Assembly: GCA_027946365.1 (NCBI GenBank)
Contig: JAPEUQ010000008.1
Coordinates: 2,046,001-2,110,000 of the forward strand
Source of the DNA: Kalmusia sp. IMI 367209
Taxonomy: Eukaryota; Ascomycota; Dothideomycetes; Pleosporales; Didymosphaeriaceae
Length of the DNA: 64,000 nucleotides
Direction of reading: 5' to 3'
Position 1 is the first letter of the stretch. Each line of letters begins with the position of its first letter. The notes beneath the pieces are model-generated. The model had not been told where the DNA came from, searched no databases, and saw only the letters and a program-made list of their open reading frames with translations. The position numbers and the translations under genes were made by a program. This document shows, piece after piece, positions 27,001 through 37,826 of this stretch.

Positions 27001-27616
27001 ATACTTAGGTTAACTTCTACCTCCTCTAAACTATCCTATAGGCTAGTAATCTATAAATCTACCTCTTTTTAATCTAACTCCACCTCTAGAACTATAGACT
27101 AATAATCCTCCTATTTATTAAAAACTCTTTCTATTTTCGAAGCCTTACCACCCTAATATAAATAGTAGCTAATATATCTAGTGCTACCTTCTAAGCTTTC
27201 TTAATCTTATTTAGTTTAGCTTAAATTTTAGTTTAGGAACGACCAATAGATCGCACTATAAGTAATTAATATAAGGTAGAATACTTAAATAAATTACTTA
27301 CTCTTAGTTACTAAAATACTATTTACGTTATAAAAATATTAAACGCTAGATCTTATATAAGGCTTATAAGCCAACCTTTTTAGAGTATTATGAGGGGAAA
27401 CGATACAATCCAAATTTAGCCTAGTATATTAAAAATAAGATATAGTAATAAACCCGCAACGACTAATTTTATTAGTAAGTATAAGACATTCGATAATTTT
27501 ATAAGAAGGTATAAAGGGCGATAACGACCTAAAACTAATAGAAACTATCCTACTAATATAGCTTTATCTTTATAACGGAACATTCTTCGGGCCAAAGAAC
27601 TAAGAGGGGGAAATAG

Positions 27617-28052
27617 TATTATAACTACTATACCATAATAGAATTACGATAATAATAACGTTAGTAGTAATAACTAATAGGATTAAAAGGACTAGTATTA
27701 TAATCATAGAAATAATACTAAGTATAATATAGACACGTGATATAATTATATAATAGCTCTATAGGCTCTATCTATAGAGCCCGTTAGAGCCAACTCTATA
27801 GGCTCTATCTATAGAGCCCATAGAGCCAACCCCAGATAGTAGTATATAGAGATAATAGATAACCACCGGTAATCCTTATTATTAATTCATTAAGTTCTCT
27901 TATAAGTAGTTTCTTATAGAAGACTATTATTAATCCTATTAGTAATTAATACTTATAGTAGTTAATTAACGTTCACCCCTTATAATCATACAACCCTACA
28001 CGCCCTCATTTCCACTTAACCCTTTAAGACAGCCTCACGGCCGCCCGTTACA
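27617..28052 (+). repeat. 3' LTR of gypsy 21104-28052
   Basis: 436 bp, matching the 5' LTR. It keeps more C/G (GGCCGCCCG at 28039-28047) than the left copy (GATCATTCCG). Confidence 0.9.
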
Positions 28053-29419
28053 CGTACTTAGTTACCTTATAATATTATCTTTTATTAAATTTTCTACTCC
28101 TTTATTATTATTTTTCTTTATTTTACTATCCTTTTAAAATTATTCTTAAGATAGTGATTATTTTTAAATCTACTTATATAACTTCTAACTATAATAGGTA
28201 ATTCCTTATTATATTCTAGTAATTCGTTAATATCTATATTAGAAGTTCTAAAATTATAACTATCTATAATATTATTAATCTTATTATTAAACTTTTTAGT
28301 CGTATTTATATTAAAAATATATAATCTAAAAACTATTACTTACTAGATTTAAAACATGTGCGAAACATTTAATATCTACTATAGAATTATTATATTTAAA
28401 TTTAAAATTATTTTTAATAAATCTATAGTATTATTAATAGAACTAGCATTATCTCTAGTAACTCCTAATAATTTATTATTTAAATTATAGTCTAATAAGA
28501 CGTTTTCTATAATAGGATAAATATTACTACTACTATAACTATCTAAATCATTTAAATCCTCAAAACCTATTAAGTAACTTTCTAGTTTAAATTTATTATT
28601 ATAGAAATGTATAGTAATAGCTAGAAAATCTAAATTATTACTAGATTTCCATTCATCTAAAGTAATTAAAAATTTACTATTATTATTATTAATTTTATTT
28701 TTAATTTATTAATTTCTATATTATATATATTATTTAATTCTTTTCTAATAGTTTCCCTACTAATAGTAGATAGATTATCTTTTAAATATTTTAATAGATT
28801 TTAAAACTATTACTATCTATTAAACTAAAAGGTAAGTTATTATTAATAATAAATTTTAAGATTAAATTTTTATATTCCTCTTTATTAAAAAATATAAAAC
28901 TAGGTCTTTTTCTTACTAAGTTATTACTACTAGAAGTACTAAAATAATTATTAATCATATTTATACTACTAGTTTCATCTATATTAGAACTATTTTCATC
29001 TAAATTAGGCTCTAAGTAAGTAAAATGCTTATGTTTAAAATGACTATTTAAATTAGTAGTATTAAAAGGCCACGTACTTACTTTATTATATTCACATAAA
29101 TTACAGCTAGCTTTAAAAGTTCTAGTTTCATTTTCTTTAAAAGGTAAAACCTCTAATTTAAATTTTCTAGAACTAAAAATATTAGCTAATTTAGAAATAT
29201 TAGGTAATTCTAAATTAGGATCTAGTAGATCCTCTTTGTAAAATAAAATTTAGAAGCCATAATAAATAAAGATAAATAAAGATAATAAGATAGTATAGTT
29301 ATAGTTATAGTTAATAATGTAAAAACTATCAACTTAAAATTAAAGAACTTAAAGAAGTATATATATATATCTCTCTAGGTTAAGAGCTTAATAATCTATA
29401 TTATAAATCAAAATTATAG

Positions 29420-29980
29420 AATTTACTAAATAATAACTTAACTCCATGATTTATTATAAATCCTTATTAAATAATAGCCTAAGTCCGTAATTTATTATAA
29501 ATCCTTATTAAATAATAGCCTAAGTCCGTAATTTATTATAAATCCTTATTAAATAATAGCCTAAGTCCGTGATTTATTATAAATCCTTATTAAATAATAG
29601 CCTAAGTCCGTGATTTATTATAAATCCTTATTAAATAATAGCCTAAGTCCGTGATTTATTATAAATCCTTATTAAATAATAGCCTAAGTCCGTGATTTAT
29701 TATAAATCCTTATTAAATAATAGCCTAAGTCCGTGATTTATTTTAAATCCTTATTAAATTATATCCTAAGTTCGTAATTAATTATAAATCCTAGTTAAAT
29801 AATAGCCTAAGTCCGTGATTTATTATAAATCTTTATTAAATAATAGTCTAAGTCCGTGATTTATTTTAAACCCTTATTAAATTAAATCCTAAGTCCGTAA
29901 TTAATTATAAATCCTAGTTAAATAATAGCCTAAGTCCGTGATTTATTATAAATCCTAGTTAAATAATAGCCGAAGTCTAT
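29420..29980. repeat. 41-bp tandem array between the divergent hAT1 genes
   Basis: About 13 copies of a 41-bp unit of the form CCTAAGTCCGTGATTTATTA followed by TAAATCCTTATTAAATAATAG. The period is exact in the middle (29521 to 29562) and drifts at the right end. There are no spacers, so this is a minisatellite and not CRISPR. It lies 160 bp upstream of the transposase start and 160 bp upstream of the second gene, so it occupies the shared promoter region. Confidence 0.92.
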
Positions 29981-30139
29981 AATAAAAATTAATTAATTAA
30001 TTACTAGGTTTAATACTTTATAGAAAGAATAATATATAAGTCTATAGGTTTCTTTATTCTATTCTAATTAAGTTAACTTTTAAGTTACTTATTACATTAT
30101 CTACTACGTTATCTACTACGTTATCTACTATTTATTACT

Positions 30140-30894
30140 ATATCTAGCCTTACTACGCAAGATATTATTCGAACTTCTATTAATAGAAGTATAGTAGTTA
30201 AATCTACTAAAATAGATTCTACTATAAAAGCTCTAATTAATAGTTTTAAAAGAATAACTCTAATAGTACTATTATAGAATATTTAAATATTTTAAGAATA
30301 GTTTATTATTTAAAACGACTTAAGTACTATAATATTAATAAGTTTAAAATTACTTTAAGTAAGTTTTTATCTTTTTATAAATAATTACTAACTAATATAT
30401 TTCTAGACCTTATTAAAGAGAATAAAATAGATCTAGACTATAAAGATCTATTATATACTCCTAATAGTAAAGAACGAGCTATTCTTAAAAGGATAAATAC
30501 TTATTTACTCTATTTAAGTATTTTATTTAAAGATTATAGTAAGTATTACTTTATTATATTTTATATATACTAATATCCTCTAGATTTAATTAATAGCTTT
30601 AAAGCTAAGAATATAATTAATAATAAAGAGGACGTCTTTATTAAAGATAAAGTCTTTAATAAAGAGGACTATAAAAATAATAAAGATTTCTTCTTAAAAG
30701 AGGATCTTTATTTTCTTAATACTATTAATTTTCTAAATAAAGACTATTATTCACTAGAAGAGATTAGACTTTATAAGGATAAAAAGATAGAGATTCTATT
30801 AATATAAAAGAAAATACTAAGGAGGATTTTAGTAAAATATAAAAGAAAAGAGGAAGAAGTTAAAATGGATTTAGATGAGGATACTATATTTTAA
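30140..30894 (+). pseudogene. Second hAT1 gene, unrecognised ~250-residue protein, lightly mutated
   Basis: The plus strand reads through from about 30140 (an ATA where the start ATG may have been) to TAA at 30892-30894. There is one frameshift near 30265 and three or four stops (all TAA/TAG). The protein is rich in Lys, Asp, Asn, Leu and Ile, with stretches such as DLIKENKIDLDYKDLLYTPN and FLNKDYYSLEEIRLYKDKK. It ends in a charged KRKEEEVKMDLDEDTIF tail. The stop lies exactly at the inner edge of the right inverted repeat. It is divergent from the transposase and is probably an accessory transposition protein, but I recognise no domain. Low stop density over ~250 codons in such AT-rich DNA is the main evidence that it was a gene. 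Confidence 0.7.
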
Positions 30895-32191
30895 TTTTTT
30901 CTTATTTTTCATCTAATCTTATATGGGCTTCTTAGTATATAAAAATCTATTTTCTATTTTTATTATATATAAATATAAAGTATTTTGGTTCTATAATCCT
31001 TTATAACTTAAACGAGTCTAGTAATTCTTTTTAAAAAGTCAACTACCAAGCTACTTATAGACGTAGTTAAAAATTTTAGTTTTTAAAAAATAATTTTCTA
31101 GTCACTAGATTATATAATCTAAATAATTTGAACTATATTAAGATTACGTTAAGGTACTACGTTAGTAATATAATATAGCTTAGTTATACTATTTATATTA
31201 GATTTTATAGCTAGTATCTTTCGTTTTTTATAGTTATTAACTACGCTTATAACTAGTTATCAAAATTGGTTTTTTTCAAAAATTAATTTCTTATTCCTTA
31301 ATTAAGTATTTTGAGTAATTCTAATTAAATTATTATTATTATATAGAATTCTACTACTTTTATTAATTACTATAATTATAATATTTTAAATTAATACTAT
31401 AATTAGTATTTTCTATTAGAACTACTAACTATACTTCTTATACATTTATACTTAGTTATAGAAAGTAGCGTTTTTAATTAATTATTTTCTAGGTATTAAA
31501 TTATATAATTTAAATAATCTTAATTATATTAAGATTAATCTAGACTAGGCCGTACTAGTTCCTTTAGAATAGTATTAGTTATCTTTTTTAAAATCTTTTA
31601 AATCCTTTTATATTTAATATTAGCATAGACTTTATTAATAATCACTCTAACCCAGCGACTAAATCTAGTTTACATAGCTACCTACTATATAATAGCTTAA
31701 GCTTCTCTTACTTATATACCATAAATAAAACAACATACTATAAGCTCTATATTTAAAAAAGTTTACTCATTCTATATATAGTAATCTAAATTTCTATTAC
31801 CTTATTACTATCCTTTATACTACGCGCTTAGGTTAACCTCACTACGCTATAGAGGATTTTATATATCTAGGTAATACTCGTTATTTATTAACTTAAAGAT
31901 AAACTCTTAGTTATTATTATCTAATATTAGAATACTAGCACCTACCTAGTTTATAACCCCTAGAGCTCCTTTCTATATAACGTTATTATCTACCTACTAC
32001 TATCTTCTCTTTTAAGGCTTACTATTACTACCTAGCTTAACTTATAAACCTATAGTACTTTATTAATACTTAAGTATATATACTACTAGTAACTTCCTTT
32101 AACTATCCTATATACTTTTAAGATCTCCTTATTATAGTTATCTTTAGTAATCCCAGACTAAACTTACTATCTATAATATATAGTATCTATA

Positions 32192-34038
32192 ACGTGGTTT
32201 ATAAGTAAGTTAGTAGCCTAAGTAAGTTAGTAGCTTTTCACCAGCGTTCTACTATCACGACAACTTCGCATAATGTCTTAACAACATAACATATAAAAGA
32301 CCTATATAGAAGGAGATATATAGCTAGCTATCTTTAATATTAAAAGAAAATAAATATAAAGTGAAAAACGCGCTATAATTATCTATAATATACTATAAAT
32401 AACTATATAAGAGAGATATACTAGGAGACGCCTTTAACGCGACTGTGAAGTAAACTTAAAGCGTATAAATATATTAGAAGAGAAGGTAATTATTTAAGAG
32501 GTACTTAAGTAGAGTACATATAGTATAGCACCTATAAAGGATAGAGTACGTAGTATAGTAAATAGATTACTATAAGCACGAGATAGTAAATCTATTAGTA
32601 AAAACTAGGTTAACAACTTTATTAAATAAATTCTAGAGCTGAAAACCCATTAGACTCATCTATATAATAGCCAGCGTACTACCTATAAAGACCCAGCGCT
32701 TATACGATACTAGTTAGCACTAGTTTAGTTAATAAAGTAGAAGTATAATATTCTAAATAAGAATATCTAGAATTTTAATAAGACTGGCTTTATAATAGAT
32801 AAGATATCATCTTAGCTAGTTATTATAAGCTTAGAAGGATCTAGTAAGAAGAAATAAATATAGCCTAGTAACTATAAATAGATTACCCTAGTATAAGGCG
32901 TCGCTATAATAGGGTTATAATTCTACCTTTTATTATCTTTATAGATAAGGTGTTAATCACCACCTAGTTTAAAGATCTATCCCTAGAATAGATTATTACT
33001 ATTAGCCCTAATGGCTAGATTAATAATAACCTTATACTTATCTAGCTAGACTACTTTAAGAAGCATTCGCAGTGCTAGCGCGTAGAAGGATACTACTTAC
33101 TTATTATTAATAGCTATAAGAGTTACTACTCTACCGATTTCTAGGATTACTATAAGGAGAAGAATATTATTACTTTCTATATACCTTCTTATTTATTATA
33201 TCTATTATAGTCCTTAGATGTTACCTGCTTCGCGCCGTTAAAGCGCGCGTATAATAATAAGATCTCAGCCTTAATATATAATTATACCTACTATATTAGT
33301 AAAGATACCTTTCTTTTAGCCTTTAAAAATACTTTTAGTAAGGCATTTATTAAGGATAATATTTACATAGGCTTTTAAGGCGCTAGGCTAGTCCTAATTA
33401 ACCTAGAAGCTATATTATTAAAGCTTAATATAAGACTATATACGTTTACTCCACCCCAGCGTAATAACGTCGTATAAGAGGTAAAGACCCTATATAACGC
33501 TAAAAAATTAGAAGTATAAAGTATATTTATTTAAATAAGAATAAGAAATTACCTAGGGTTCTTAGTAAGCTCTCTAGACGAATCAATTAGGCAGTTAAAT
33601 AAAGATACTTAGTAGATAGTATATAATATAGAGTTAATAAAGGAAAAAAATAAATAGCCTTAAAAGCGCTATTAATATAATAGCGAAGCATAAGAGCCGT
33701 AAATAGTAATATATATAAATAGAGGAGACGTTTATAGTTAGAGAGGTAGATAAATTAATTACTATAAGAGAGGGTAGTAGTCGTAGTAGTAATAAGAAGC
33801 CGGTAAAGAAGATTTATACTAAGAGATACTATAGTTATTATTATGAGAAAGGATATAATTCCTGTATCTATATAGTAGAGATAGAGGACTTAGATAATAG
33901 TAACAACTCTAAGGAATAGAATAGTATATAGTAAACTACTATTAGTTTTAGTAGTATTAAGATACTACGCTACGATAGTGGGGCGCTAGCAAAAAGCTAT
34001 TAACTCGCTTAAACTATTAACTTACTTATAAATCACGT
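32192..34038 (+). mobile_element. P4: complete pogo/Fot1 transposon, second family
   Basis: 1847 bp with TA on both sides (32190-32191, 34039-34040). The inverted repeats start ACGTGGTTTATAAGTAAG and continue for ~85 bp (...GCATAATGTC against GATACTACGC...). The X1 sequence is continuous across the insertion when compared with X2. The repeats and body differ from P1-P3, so this is a related but distinct family. Confidence 0.9.
32400..33920 (+). pseudogene. Fot1/pogo transposase of P4, inactivated
   Basis: The first catalytic box reads NFNKTGFIIDK near 32770-32805, matching the Fot1 consensus NFDETGF. A DKVLI-like, then WFKDLS-like region follows near 32945-32985. The SSHLLQPLD-type block lies near 33185-33245. 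A C-terminal knuckle-like YEKGYNSCIY lies near 33845-33880, where the family has GHNSRTC. GC content is somewhat higher and stops fewer than in P1-P3, suggesting a younger copy or less RIP. Confidence 0.78.
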
Positions 34039-35213
34039 TAAGGGCTTTAGTATACACCTTATTATCTATAGGGTAGATAATAGGACTATAGATAATAGAT
34101 TTAGATGGTTTAGTAAGGTCGATTCTAATATAAAAATTATTTATAAATATAATAGAATCTAGATAATATATTAATAATAATTATTTATATAAGATTACGT
34201 AGCGTACCTAGCCTAAAAAAGAAAGAGAATATATTAGTAAGGCGGATATTAACGTTATAGTTAATAAGGTAGAGAGATAACGGTTACTACTTATAATAAT
34301 CTTAATAGATGGCAACTTATCATAACTATCACTATAATAAAAGTTATTATTAAAAGATAGTACGCGTACCGTGTCCTTTCTTTAATAAATTAAATAACTT
34401 TTAATTAGAGCGTGCGCCAAGCCTTACTTTATAATCTAGTGTAATAATCTTATAATCTAATCTAATAATCTAATAAGTCTAATAGAAATATAATATCTTT
34501 ACTATTAATACCTTTTAAAATACCTTTTAAGTTAGAAAAGTAGGAGGAACTGCTACTATCTTTTTAGTTTACTATCCTTCATACTACGTATAATCTTTCG
34601 ATGATTAAAATATATATAATCTAGACTATACTTTTAGTTATAGTAGTTAATCTTATTATACTATCTATATTAGACTTTATAACTAGTACTTCTCGTTTTT
34701 TTTTTTAGTATTAGTATATAGTAATAAATAGTTAATAAACTTATCCTATATAGTAAAATATTAGTATATTACTTTATTATTTATATTATTTCTATCTATT
34801 AGTAGAATTTTATTAATAATATTTAGTAAACTATAGTTTTACTATAAATTATTATAGTTTTTATATAAGTTACTATTGATTTTATATTCTTAAAAACAAA
34901 ATATAACTTAAATAACTTAAATAGTCTAAATATCTATATATCTTAAAACTATAGTATAATATAATATATTATAAACGCTATATTTATATTTTTCTTATAT
35001 ATTTCTACTATTTTTAATCTCAGTTACTAATTAGTAACTGAGTAATTACTTAGTATTACTAAGTCAGTTACTAATTACTAATTACTAATTATATTTACTA
35101 AAAATCTCAGTTACTAATTACTAACTCAGTTACTATAAGATAAATTAGTAACTGAGTAATTAGTTACTAATATTATATAGTAATTACTAAAAATTTGCAA
35201 CACTGCTTATAGG

Positions 35214-36575
35214 TAGATAGGAAACTTTAAAAGATCCCTTTATATACTCTTATTATAGCTATATATTCTAAATGTTAATATAGCGTAGACGTGTAGTTAT
35301 ATACTTATTTTTTCTATAATAAGCCTAATTATCTACTTATTATTATAGAAAATTCACTATATATCTCCTAAGTCTAAAGTAAGCTTATAAAAGAGACGCT
35401 TTAGAGTTATTACTTCCTTACTTATATACTCTAAAGCTAGAAGCTCTACTTCTATTATAGATATTATTATTATACTTTAGTAAACTACTTTCCACAAGAT
35501 CAGTCCTCTAAATAGTATAATAATATACTTATAAGAAGATTATTTAGTCTCTAAATTATCTATAAATAAGATATCTCTATAAATTAATAGATTAAGGTTA
35601 TTATACCCTCTATATTAAATGGATTTCTAGCGTATTCTATATAGAAAAGTGATTATATAATCTACTACTATAAGGTATTTTAGACCTAGATTTATAAGAA
35701 AGTGTAAGAGTTTTAATATTATAAAAGTAACGTCTAGTTATATTATAATCGCCATATAAAGTACTAATTTAATATACTTTTAATAGATTTTAATATCTCT
35801 CTTTATTACTTCTCTAGAATATTTTCTAAGCTCTTCTAATAGTAAGAATATAGCTAGAAAGCTTTTTATTAGTATTTAACTTAAACCGTTTCGTGATTTT
35901 ATTAATATAGATATTATGTATTAGGGTAATTATCCTATATTCTTAATCTTTTATAACGTATCTCTAAAAACTACTTAATAGATCCTTATTACTCTATCTT
36001 ATATTTTTTATAATTTAATTTTATATTGCTTAAGCTTCTCACTTATATCTTTCTTAAAAAATAAGAAGAATATTATCTATATAGAAGATTACTAAAATCC
36101 TTTATTCCTTATTAAAGAATAAATATAGTTCTTCTTTTAATACGCTGAGTCCTCTAGCTTTAAGTATACCTAAGAACTCCTTATACTAAAGGAGTAATAA
36201 ATCTCTTAAGTTATATAGAATTCTATTAAGTTTTATATATTTTCTAGCTTTCTTAAAACTATCTAGGAGTTTATAGAGTACTAGATTTTCTACTATAATA
36301 TAGATATTTAGAAATACGCCTACTATATTATACTAAAGGATTTCTAGATTAAATTCTACTATAATTACTATAGCTATTCTAAAAGAATAGGCTGCTAAAG
36401 TAGCTATATATATTAAACTAAATATATTTTTCTCTTAGAGATCTCCTTTTATAATAATATGAGCTTTATACTTAAGAAAATACCCATTTTAATTATATTT
36501 ATATATCTAAACCTATTTTAGTAGAAGTAGATATTTAAAAGCTTTATCTTATTAAATTTCTAATTATATCTCTTT
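35214..36575 (-). pseudogene. Copia C1 reverse transcriptase/RNase H segment
   Basis: Complement of C3 62280-63640. The YVDD region of the copia RT falls at 36060-36090 (C3: 62761-62790), and the LNKALYGL-like block near 36240-36200. It is bounded by the hAT1 and X2 target duplications. Confidence 0.8.
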
Positions 36576-36589
36576 CTTTTAAAGTATAT

Positions 36590-37812
36590 ATATATTACTG
36601 AGCATCGAAAGATTGTACGTAGTTTTAAAAGATAGCAAACTAAAAAAGATAGTAGTAGTTTCCTCCTACTTATTAATATAAAAGGCGTGTTAAAGGTGGT
36701 AATAATAAAGGTGTTACGCTCCCTCTAAGCTAATTAGATTATTAAGCAAGGCTTGGCGCACGCTCCAATTAAAAGTTATTCAACTTAAATAAAGAGAAAG
36801 GATACGGTATACGTACCGTCCGTTAAGGACAGGCCCATTATAGTGACAGCTATGTTAAGTTATAGTCCTCCCTTCGTTAATAAATTATCACAAATAGCAA
36901 TCTCTCCACCTTATAATATTCTCCTTCTTCTCTACTAGGCCAGGTACGCCGCGCGAGCCGCGCGATCTTATATTAACGACTACTATTTATATATTATTCT
37001 ACTAGCTTCTACTTTGCCTACAAAAAACATGTGTGTTAAAATTAACCTTATCACTTAACCATCTACTACTGCCAGTCCTGCTGTCTTTCCTATGAACGAT
37101 GACGCGTACGTTAAAGCCCTTATAGATTCTATATAATACGTATATAGAGTCTGGTTAGAGATAGCTATATTATATAAAGACCATAGGATTGTCCGCCTAG
37201 TCCGTGAAATGATTAAAAGGCAGTATAAGGGAGGGTAGTAGGAGACCCTGTGCTTGAATATAGAGTAGGCGCTCAAGGTGTATAAGCTAGGGTGGATAGC
37301 GATAGCAAACCTGAAGAACGTAGACATAGTTACCCCTAATAGATATATAGCGCCGCTATAGGGATAGGAGCTTTAGGGTGTTACACGTTGGGTGAGTGCT
37401 GAAGGTGCCGTTCTGGTAATGGGAAGCGATGACTAGGAGTTTATCTATAAGTTATTAGGTGATGAGAGCGTCGCCTAAATACGCGAGATCCTTCTTAGCG
37501 TAGTGAGGTTGGACTAGGCGCGCTGCTTAAATAGCGACGGCGACAAGACGGTGGACATCTAGGTTATTATATATAGAATGAGTGAACTTTTTTTTAAGCG
37601 TAAAGCTTATAGTAGTTTTGTATATTTTCGGGTTGCGAAGGCGCTTAAGCAAGTAAAGCTTAAGCTATTATAAGGTTAAGTAGCTATGTAGACTAGATTT
37701 AGTCGCTGGGTTAGAGCGACTATTAATAAAGTCTACGCCAACATTAAATGTAAAAGGATTTAGAAGATTTTAAAAAAGGTGACCAACACTGTTCCAAGGG
37801 AACTAGTGCGGC
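36590..37812 (+). mobile_element. X2: complete, weakly mutated X element (1.22 kb)
   Basis: It is flanked by an exact 14-bp direct repeat, CTTTTAAAGTATAT (36576-36589, 37813-37826). C3 shows the uninterrupted copia sequence here. The element begins ATATATTACTGAGCATCG and ends CTAGTGCGGC, the same ends as X1, without inverted repeats. It keeps many CA/TG steps and GC-rich words such as GCCGCGCGAGCCGCGCG (36948-36964), unlike its neighbours, so it arrived late or escaped most RIP. The left side holds the promoter side of a gene and the right side its first ~260 codons. TSD length and one (TA)n-bearing end hint at target-primed reverse transcription, but no transposition protein is seen. Confidence 0.82.
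37029..37812 (+). pseudogene. X2 reading frame: 5' part of an unrecognised gene
   Basis: From ATG at 37029 (a second in-frame ATG at 37092) one frame runs about 261 codons to the element's right end without a natural stop. It is broken only by about 16 TAA/TAG codons, as expected from CAA/CAG or TGG under RIP. Stretches such as LIDSI, YKDHRIVRLVREMIKRQYKG, YKLGWIAIANLKNVDIV, IREILLSVVRLD and RFSRWVRATINKVYANIK look like a soluble helical protein. I recognise no domain and see no signal peptide or membrane segment. ACAAAAAAC before the first ATG and TATTTATATATT about 65 bp upstream fit a fungal promoter and leader. The coding part stops at the mobile unit's edge, so the unit carries a 5' gene fragment or a longer element truncated at a fixed point. 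Confidence 0.68.
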
Positions 37813-37826
37813 CTTTTAAAGTATAT

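Larger units (their letters stand above)
21104..28052 (+). mobile_element. Full-length gypsy (Ty3) retrotransposon inserted in hAT1 transposase
   Basis: 6.95 kb with LTRs of 435 and 436 bp (21104-21538, 27617-28052), both ending CCGTTACA. The flanks are TATAC and CGTAC, equal apart from C/T and G/A changes. A polypurine tract, AAGAGGGGGAAA, precedes the right LTR at 27602-27613. Gag, protease, RT, RNase H and integrase are on the plus strand. LTR divergence is mostly transitions. Confidence 0.9.
19998..29260 (-). pseudogene. hAT transposase with BED zinc finger, split by gypsy insertion
   Basis: The start codon is at 29258-29260 and the stop at 19998-20000; without the gypsy insert the gene is about 769 codons, a normal hAT size. 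Near the N-terminus a BED-type finger reads CNLCEY...LNSHFKHKH (about 29110-29025). The C-terminus has the hAT dimerisation block, STSNTSESTFSKVGDIVTKK (about 20325-20260), then a basic KRSRRNKGKQ tail and an acidic end. Two Asn/Asp runs lie near 20500-20580. Lesions are few: a frameshift near residue 12, scattered stops and A-run frameshifts near the end. It is far better preserved than the gypsy element inside it. It would have been the nuclear transposase acting on the CAGTGTTG ends. Confidence 0.85.
31548..34616 (-). mobile_element. X1: complete X element (~1.22 kb) holding pogo P4
   Basis: It is flanked by an exact 12-bp direct repeat, TAATCTAGACTA (31536-31547 and 34617-34628). Without P4 it is 1220 bp and matches the complement of X2 end to end. 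The left end is GGCCGTACTAGTTCC and the right end TCTTTCGATGATTAAAATATATA. There are no terminal inverted repeats. Its coding frame (minus strand) matches X2, for example the RFSRWV segment near 31655, but is much more mutated. The strand given follows the X2 reading frame. Confidence 0.82.
18684..35205. mobile_element. hAT1: two-gene hAT transposon with ~1.23-kb terminal inverted repeats
   Basis: The ends read CAGTGTTGTAAA... and ...TTTGCAACACTG, matching the hAT terminal consensus, and a perfect 8-bp duplication CTTATAGG flanks them (18676-18683, 35206-35213). Without its insertions (gypsy 21104-28052, X1 31548-34616) the element is about 6.5 kb. It has inverted repeats of about 1.23 kb, a minus-strand transposase gene (29260-19998) and a divergent plus-strand gene (30140-30894), with a 41-bp tandem array between the two starts. 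It sits in the RNase H region of copia C1; C1 and C3 are colinear on both sides. Confidence 0.88.
30893..35205 (-). repeat. hAT1 right terminal inverted repeat, interrupted by X1
   Basis: It consists of 30893-31547 plus 34629-35205, about 1.23 kb when the X1 insertion and one copy of its target duplication are removed. That equals the left repeat in length. It ends TTGCAACACTG at 35205. Confidence 0.82.

Noticed and set aside
29420..29980. CRISPR-like array
   Set aside because: Units are directly abutting 41-bp repeats without spacers, in a eukaryotic genome; this is a minisatellite.
34310..36870. Apparent ~300-bp inverted repeats bounding a 2.5-kb element
   Set aside because: The two arms are the like ends of X1 and X2, two separate insertions in opposite orientation, each with its own flanking duplication.
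37055..37327. 90-codon open frame on the minus strand
   Set aside because: It is antisense to the longer plus-strand frame of X2, has low-complexity Tyr/Ser/Leu composition and no start context. It is best read as a shadow frame.
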